Shown: piece after piece, positions 54,909-60,000 of the stretch | How the letters are laid out: each line of letters opens with the position of its first letter | Numbering within the stretch: position 1 is the first letter of the stretch | Assembly: GCF_026151205.1 (NCBI RefSeq) | Contig: NC_087072.1 | Span: forward strand, 7,490,084 to 7,550,083 | Length of the DNA stretch: 60,000 bases | Direction: 5' to 3' | From: Bolinopsis microptera | Taxonomy: Eukaryota; Ctenophora; Tentaculata; Lobata; Bolinopsidae | The notes under the pieces: model-generated | The model's input: the letters and a program-made list of their open reading frames with translations, nothing else | What the model was told of the DNA's origin: nothing | Database searches by the model: none | Translations under genes and position numbers: made by a program

Positions 54909-55679
54909 TTACACTTTGGTTTCGGCATTATTATGATCGTCCATATTACTTAGAGGAACATGCCTGGTCTCATCGTCTTTACAGAAGCCACAGCAGCAAA
55001 CCATGATAATGACCGCTACTCCCAACAATAACAACCCAACAACTATAGCTACCAGTATTATCCAGCTGTAATCCTCCTTTCCCACTGCGGCCTCGGTTTC
55101 TACAAAGTCTGTCGCTGTAGCTGCTTGACCCTCAGGCCCGTAAACCAACGGGTTATTTGAAGTGTCTTGGGCTACTGCTATTATTTCGAAATATGGTGTT
55201 AACGTAAGATTGGTGTATGATATCTGTTCGGTATCTATACTATCGGTGTTCAAAACTGATAGAAATCTCACTGAGACCGTCTCATTCTTCCTCAACTTGC
55301 TGATATAACAAGTGAACTGTTTACAGTTCTTACTATCAACAGAACAGTCCATCTTGTTTCCCTCAGCACTCCCTGATAGCCGAGTCCCCACCTCCTCCTC
55401 TCTCTTACCCCTGCTAGGGTACCTCCACCCTGCCCCCTTCTTTCTGTGGGGCCACACTGTACTCCTACTCCATCTGGTTCCTGCTGCCACATTGTCCCAG
55501 TCTTCAGTGCTGAGAGTAAAGTGGGGACTAAAGGAGCACTCTACCAAGTCACTGGAAGGGATGTAATTGTAGAGGTCCAGGAGCAGGGTCCGGGTACCGG
55601 GGTAGTAGAGGGGCCAGTGCCCCATTATCTCCACTGCGTCGTAGCTGTGGGCTATTAGGCTGTGCTCAGAGATGTAAAC
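54909..55679 (-). CDS. Integrin alpha alternative terminal exon B (divergent tail)
   Basis: Starts after the acceptor TGTATTTACAG with VYISEHSLIAHSYDAVEI, phase 0, the same as exon A. It encodes the end of the calf-2 region, including CKQFTCYISKLRKNETVSVRF and the shared VYGPEGQAA motif, then the membrane helix YSWIILVAIVVGLLLLGVAV and the tail CCCGFCKDDETRHVPLSNM to the stop. The canonical GFFKR membrane-proximal motif is GFCKD here, and a Cys-rich IMVCCCGFC could be palmitoylated (inference). It lies distal to exon A with nothing of integrin type between them. Confidence 0.85.
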   Translation of the reverse strand, partial: VYISEHSLIAHSYDAVEIMGHWPLYYPGTRTLLLDLYNYIPSSDLVECSFSPHFTLSTEDWDNVAAGTRWSRSTVWPHRKKGAGWRYPSRGKREEEVGTRLSGSAEGNKMDCSVDSKNCKQFTCYISKLRKNETVSVRFLSVLNTDSIDTEQISYTNLTLTPYFEIIAVAQDTSNNPLVYGPEGQAATATDFVETEAAVGKEDYSWIILVAIVVGLLLLGVAVIIMVCCCGFCKDDETRHVPLSNMDDHNNAETKV

Positions 55680-58600
55680 CTGTAAATACACGAACATTTT
55701 ATTGTAAATCATACTCTATTCTTTAGTAAAGTTGCTTGTAAATTACCGAAATATAGAAACCACAATCTTCACTGCATTTTAGAGATTTATCAGATCATCC
55801 CAAGTTGAATATCCTTGTTACAAATCGCTATCCAACAGATTCAATTAATTAATGTCATGTTACCAAATTTAGCACTCTATGAGTGTAAACAAAGCAAGCA
55901 ATGTATAGATTACACACTTGCATCGTGTACATTGACCTGGCGAGTGAGGAAATGAATCCAATTATGTTTGATATAGAGACCAAGCATTGTTCAACCACAT
56001 GTACAAAATAGAGGATGGTTTACAAAAATATCAAATCAATATACTGTACACACACGAACTCAAATATAACTTTATATTTTATCAAAATATGCCTCTGACT
56101 TTGGGGGTTGAACTCAATATCAGGTTAAGTCTCAATTTAAAGATACAAAAGTACAAATAATCAATATTAAGAACACCTATAATCTATTAAGCACAAAACG
56201 TTTCAAGGTGTTGTTCTTTAGGTTATGTCAGGTTGCAGCTCACTCCGAGGTTTAACCTCACTCTGAGGTTTAACGTCACCCTTCTGCCGCATGTTCATGT
56301 GCCTGTGCTGTGACTGCTGGTGGTGCTTTACGTTTGAAGAAGCCGCACTTCCATAGTATAATAATGATAAGAACTAACAACAAAATACCAGCAATAATTG
56401 ATCCTATGATAATCCACAGATAGTTCCGTCTTGTGGCTGAGCTCGGATAGAACTGAGACTTCATCGCACTCTTACCCTCCGGACCAAACACGAAATCCTC
56501 CTGGTCCACCTTGGTAACACTCACGAAGGACGTGACATTGATATTACCCACATTATACAAGGTGGACTCCCAGAGCCGCGCGTAGAACTTGATCTTGATA
56601 GTGTTATCCTTGTCCAGCCTGGTAATGTAGCAGTTGAAGTTGCGACACCCCTGCATGTCAGTGTCCGCACAGTTCACAGGGGGTCGGTCCTGCGGGGTTT
56701 CCTTGTCAGCCGCCCTCCTCTTACGTACTGTGTTATCCTTCACATCCGCGTCGTTAATGATACCGTTAGAGACACAATACGTGTTGTCTTCTGTAGGGTC
56801 CTCAATACTGACATGTACCAGGTACAGCAGGTAGTCCTCGTTGTTTCCCATGAATTCCGGCCAGTTTACCTCCAGAACTACGTTATCAAATGCTTCTTCC
56901 TGGGCTCCATCTGCTATGCTCACCTGAGTACACATTCTGTTAGGACTTTGATATATGTCGGTCATGACGTGTGCTGTCTGTCAGTCATATTGTCTGTAAG
57001 TCTACTGGTTTCTCTAGTTGCTCGGGCTGTCACCCTGTTTGTCTGTTAGTCTGTCTGTTTTCTGTTGTTCCTAAGTCTGTTTGTTCCTGAGTCTGTCTGT
57101 GTTTCTAACCCTTTGTTTGCATTGCTTACTACTATAACATGTAATATACATACAATCTAAATGTTACACTAACCTCAAGTTCATGTCTAACATCCGGACC
57201 AATAGCTTTAGCAGTAGATGGAGAGGAGCCGTCATCCTTTACATCATTACTGTAAGGTTGTCTCTCTCTGAGAGGTCTGCCTAACAGTTCTATTCCAGCA
57301 GGGTACCCCACTTGTATCGTTACCTTCTGGTTGTTATCTCCCAGTAGGGTTTCTGAGGGGAACACCACTTTAGATCTTAAGTTGAGCATTTTTTTAACAT
57401 AGATATTTGGTGGAGGAAATTACAGGAAGCTCTGTCCTGTTCAGTTTGCACTTGAAAAACAAATTACCATGCGTTGAACTTGATTTGGTTTACAAAAAAA
57501 GAAGGAACTACTACAAGTATTCACAAACCTAGCTCTTCACTGGGTTCCTGGACCCTTGCATTGAAATCAAACAAGAGTGTCTTCTGGGACAAATCTTCGA
57601 TATTAGTGGTAATGACGGACAAGCCGAATATCTCGCTAGCTCCGACCTGTAGTTCCTGGGAGAGAGAGCAGATGACCTTGTTGGTGAGATCCTCGTCTTG
57701 TTTTGTGATGCACTTGATGTGTCCTATATCCTCTTCGCTCTGACCTCCGATAGCTTGCCTTCTGTTGAAGATGATGTTCCGTGGCAGGGTGATGGACAGT
57801 TCCGATCTGAATGCATCGTCTTCTCCCTTGTTTGTAACCTGGTTGATTGTAGATTGTTTTAGATGGTTTACATTTTTGGTCACTATAATTCTTGTTCGCA
57901 ATGCAGCAAAAAGATAACTTTAACTAAGTAACCTTTTTCAAAGTTTTACTCATCTCATTTTCCACCACCATTTCAAACAATTTACTTACATTTATACTGA
58001 AGACAACGTAATCTGTTCGATCAATGGCGATAGCTTCGTAACCTTTAGGGCTGATCTCGAACTGTATGGGAGAAAGTTGTAGGTCTGCCTGACACACCCC
58101 GCTGGGTTTGGTACACCCAGACTGCATTACCACTCTGTCCTCTGTAAGGGGTTGTTCGTTTTTCATTCATTTGGATTTTAACGAAATTAAGGTATGATGA
58201 TTCTCTTGAGCTGTAAGGGGAAAAATTAATGAAGGGAGGTTCATCAGTTATGGAAAATGTAGGGGTATGATCGAGCAAGACTCACCTGCAGCATCGATGA
58301 GTTTATCATTAAGTGTAACCCTGTTACTAAAGGACCGACTGTCCTTAACATCCGCTTCCAGCTTGAAGTAAATATGTCTGAAGTCGTAAATCTCGTCGTT
58401 AAAGTATGATTTGAACATTGAGGTACAAGACTGTGTCCCATCTGTGCTCACCACTGTTCTACCCATCAGCCTCTGTGATTTAGGATCACTTGTGCTAGGC
58501 TTGAAGTACATCCTGAACCCTTTAGCGTTTTTGTAGTCTGAGATAAGTGTGTAGTTAACCTCTATTTCTTGGCTGGTTCCATCCACAACTCCCTTCAGAT

Positions 58601-60000
58601 ATTTGAAACATATCTTGATGTCCACTGCGGCTGCTTGATAGCTAGGGTTATCAGGCACATTGACCCTCAGATCTGGGTTTGTTCTGTTTATGGGGGTGTC
58701 CGGGCTGATAACGATATCAGCCTCCAGATCTATGATGGGCAGGGCTCTCAAATAAACAGCGTGACCATTCATAGTTCCCACCATTACGTCCGGGTAACTG
58801 TTATCGTCCATGTCCACCCCTCCGTCCAGACTCCACCCAAAAGTGGTGATGGTGTTGGACACAGCCAGGTCGCTAGGCCTGATCGTTTGTCTGGGCTCTG
58901 TCTCCACTCCACTTTCTGTTCCTAGATATAGATAAACCACACCGTTTGAATCGAAGGGTGCCCCGATCATCACATCCCCCATTCCATCTTTGTTGATATC
59001 TCCGACACTTCTTACCGAGCTACCGAACTGTGTGTTCTGGATAACTCCTCCGTCTATGATGGTTGGTTTGTCAGAGAGGTATTCTTCTCGACTACCGTAG
59101 TAAATATAGGCTCGTCCAGTGGACTGTAGTCGGGCTTGTCCTGAAGTAAAGATGTGGTTACGGTACTTCATTATTATGGTAAGTAGTTTTAAGATGAACT
59201 GTGATGGTAGTTTATGTGGCTATTTCCGTGAGTTGTTCAATATCATCCTATGAAATGATAAGTGAATATGGCAATGGCCAGCATCAAAGAACATTTTCAT
59301 GATTTGCTGGCATAATAATAAAAATGTCTGTTATTAGTCACTAATTAGTCGAATGTAGACAGTAAAATTAAGTACTGACCTGAAGTGTCTCTGGAGTAGT
59401 AGGGAGCGCCCACTATGACATCAGCCAACCCATCACCATTGAAATCCCCACAATCCATGCTGTAGCCGAAGTACTCCCCAATCTGCATCCCGTCAATCTC
59501 CTTGTGTTTGTTCAACTTGTCCCCTGTTTTAGTGTACACGAATAGTTTGCCCATGTAGGTCTCTGCTCGGGGTGCTGCTGTAATAACATCATCTTTACCG
59601 TCTCCGTTAACGTCACAGATAGCAGTACTGTAACCCGTGTACCATTGTCCAGCCTCTCCTCCCTCTTTCTGTTTTGAAGTCTCTGTTGACCCTGGTTTTG
59701 TAAAGTCGTTGCCCATGTAAGCTTTACCTTCTCCTCTGTAAGCTCCGGGTCCCCCGAAGACGAAGGAGGTTGGTGAGATGTCCACGCTGGTTCCAGCTTG
59801 ACAAGATGACATTTCGTAGCCAGTCGTATCTCCCCAACAAGGTTTATATTCAGCTAACTGACTAGACAAGTCCCCGGAAACTACCGAGCATTTGCCAATG
59901 GGCTGGGTATCGAAAGTGTTTTTGCGGTAGTTGTGAGCTACTCTGATGAACCTGTGAGCACATGCCACTACGTATTCACCGTTAGACCTTAGTGCCACGC
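54909..60000 (-). CDS. Integrin alpha chain, 5' end beyond window, two alternative 3' exons
   Basis: Minus strand; the 5' part runs off the right edge. Exons in order: >60000-59380, 59140-58286, 58141-57990, 57838-57525, about 57357-57174, then either 56923-56276 (A) or 55679-54909 (B). FG-GAP/calcium repeats of the beta-propeller: DVNGDGKDDVITAAP, DFNGDGLADVIVGAPYYS, DINKDGMGDVMIGAPFDS, and a weaker DMDDNSYPDVMVG. Thigh and calf segments follow (QSGCTKPSG, TNKGEDDAFRSELSITLP, IGPDVRHELE). No inserted I domain is seen. It pairs with an integrin beta at the cell surface for matrix adhesion. Junction phases agree at each step; the 57525/57357 junction is the least certain. Confidence 0.9.
55690..56270. 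other. Intron or 3' UTR between integrin terminal exons A and B
   Basis: AT-rich, with no ORF or repeat. If exon A is used, this contains its 3' UTR; if exon B is used, it is intron. A short direct repeat (ctccgaggtttaacctcactctgaggtttaac) lies just past the exon A stop. Confidence 0.5.
56276..56923 (-). CDS. Integrin alpha alternative terminal exon A (canonical GFFKR tail)
   Basis: Starts after the acceptor TGTACTCAG with VSIADGAQEEAFDNVVLEV, phase 0. It contains a basic RKRR site (VRKRRAADK), a possible furin cleavage site as in many integrin alphas, then CRNFNCYITRLDKDNTIKI, the FVFGPEGKSAM motif, the membrane helix YLWIIIGSIIAGILLLVLII and the tail WKCGFFKRKAPPAVTAQAHE to the stop. The GFFKR motif binds talin-regulated partners and clasps the beta subunit. 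It is homologous to exon B, so one arose from the other by duplication. Confidence 0.88.
   Translation of the reverse strand: MSIADGAQEEAFDNVVLEVNWPEFMGNNEDYLLYLVHVSIEDPTEDNTYCVSNGIINDADVKDNTVRKRRAADKETPQDRPPVNCADTDMQGCRNFNCYITRLDKDNTIKIKFYARLWESTLYNVGNINVTSFVSVTKVDQEDFVFGPEGKSAMKSQFYPSSATRRNYLWIIIGSIIAGILLLVLIIIILWKCGFFKRKAPPAVTAQAHEHAAEG

Noticed and set aside
1-60000. tRNA, rRNA, SL RNA or other structured RNA genes
   Set aside because: I looked for tRNA box-like pairs and SL-type donors and found none that I could support by eye.

Overview
This window is nuclear DNA from an animal: AT-rich, with conserved metazoan genes split by GT-AG introns. Their products include an integrin alpha chain, the proteasome subunit PSMD4/Rpn10, CHMP5, THOC3, MPDU1, GSTCD, a lysosomal alpha-mannosidase and a secreted Ig-VWD-C8 protein. 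The species cannot be fixed from sequence alone. Short introns, abundant foldback/hAT-like elements and a splice acceptor just upstream of almost every start codon suggest an early-branching metazoan that may use spliced-leader trans-splicing; a hydrozoan-type cnidarian is my best guess, which is inference.

Layout. 1-2645: decayed non-LTR retrotransposon with a reverse transcriptase. 2650-7000: gene-poor DNA with two weak hypothetical ORFs and a dead fragment of a CIA30 gene. 7068-12960: CHMP5 (4 exons), GSTCD (1 exon) and a CIA30/NDUFAF1-like gene, all on +. A 1139-bp hAT-type element sits inside the last codons of the CIA30 gene. 13.0-21.3 kb: a tandem cluster of four paralogous genes of a family I do not recognise (conserved block of about 95 residues with a possible Cys/His metal site), with MITEs and foldback elements between them. 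21.97-26.43 kb: an 11-exon gene for an unrecognised helical, possibly ARM-like protein. 26.7-27.4 kb: a near-perfect foldback element. 27.98-33.0 kb: THOC3, MPDU1 and a six-finger C2H2 protein, all on + and closely spaced.

33.5-54.6 kb is one PSMD4 gene of eight exons, stretched over 21 kb by introns that hold complete other genes: intron 3 holds an antisense alpha-mannosidase, a sense Ig-VWD-C8 gene and an antisense solo LINE ORF1-like gene; intron 7 holds an antisense four-EF-hand protein; intron 4 is packed with MITE/foldback DNA. From 54.9 kb to the window edge an integrin alpha gene runs on the minus strand. It has two tandem homologous 3'-terminal exons, each encoding the membrane-proximal ectodomain, the membrane helix and the cytoplasmic tail: one has the canonical GFFKR motif and the other a divergent GFCKD.

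Most genes serve unrelated housekeeping functions (ESCRT-III, proteasome, mRNA export, dolichol-sugar use, lysosomal glycan breakdown). The shared themes are structural: acceptor-next-to-ATG gene starts, gene nesting, and heavy recent activity of small DNA transposons with intact target-site duplications.
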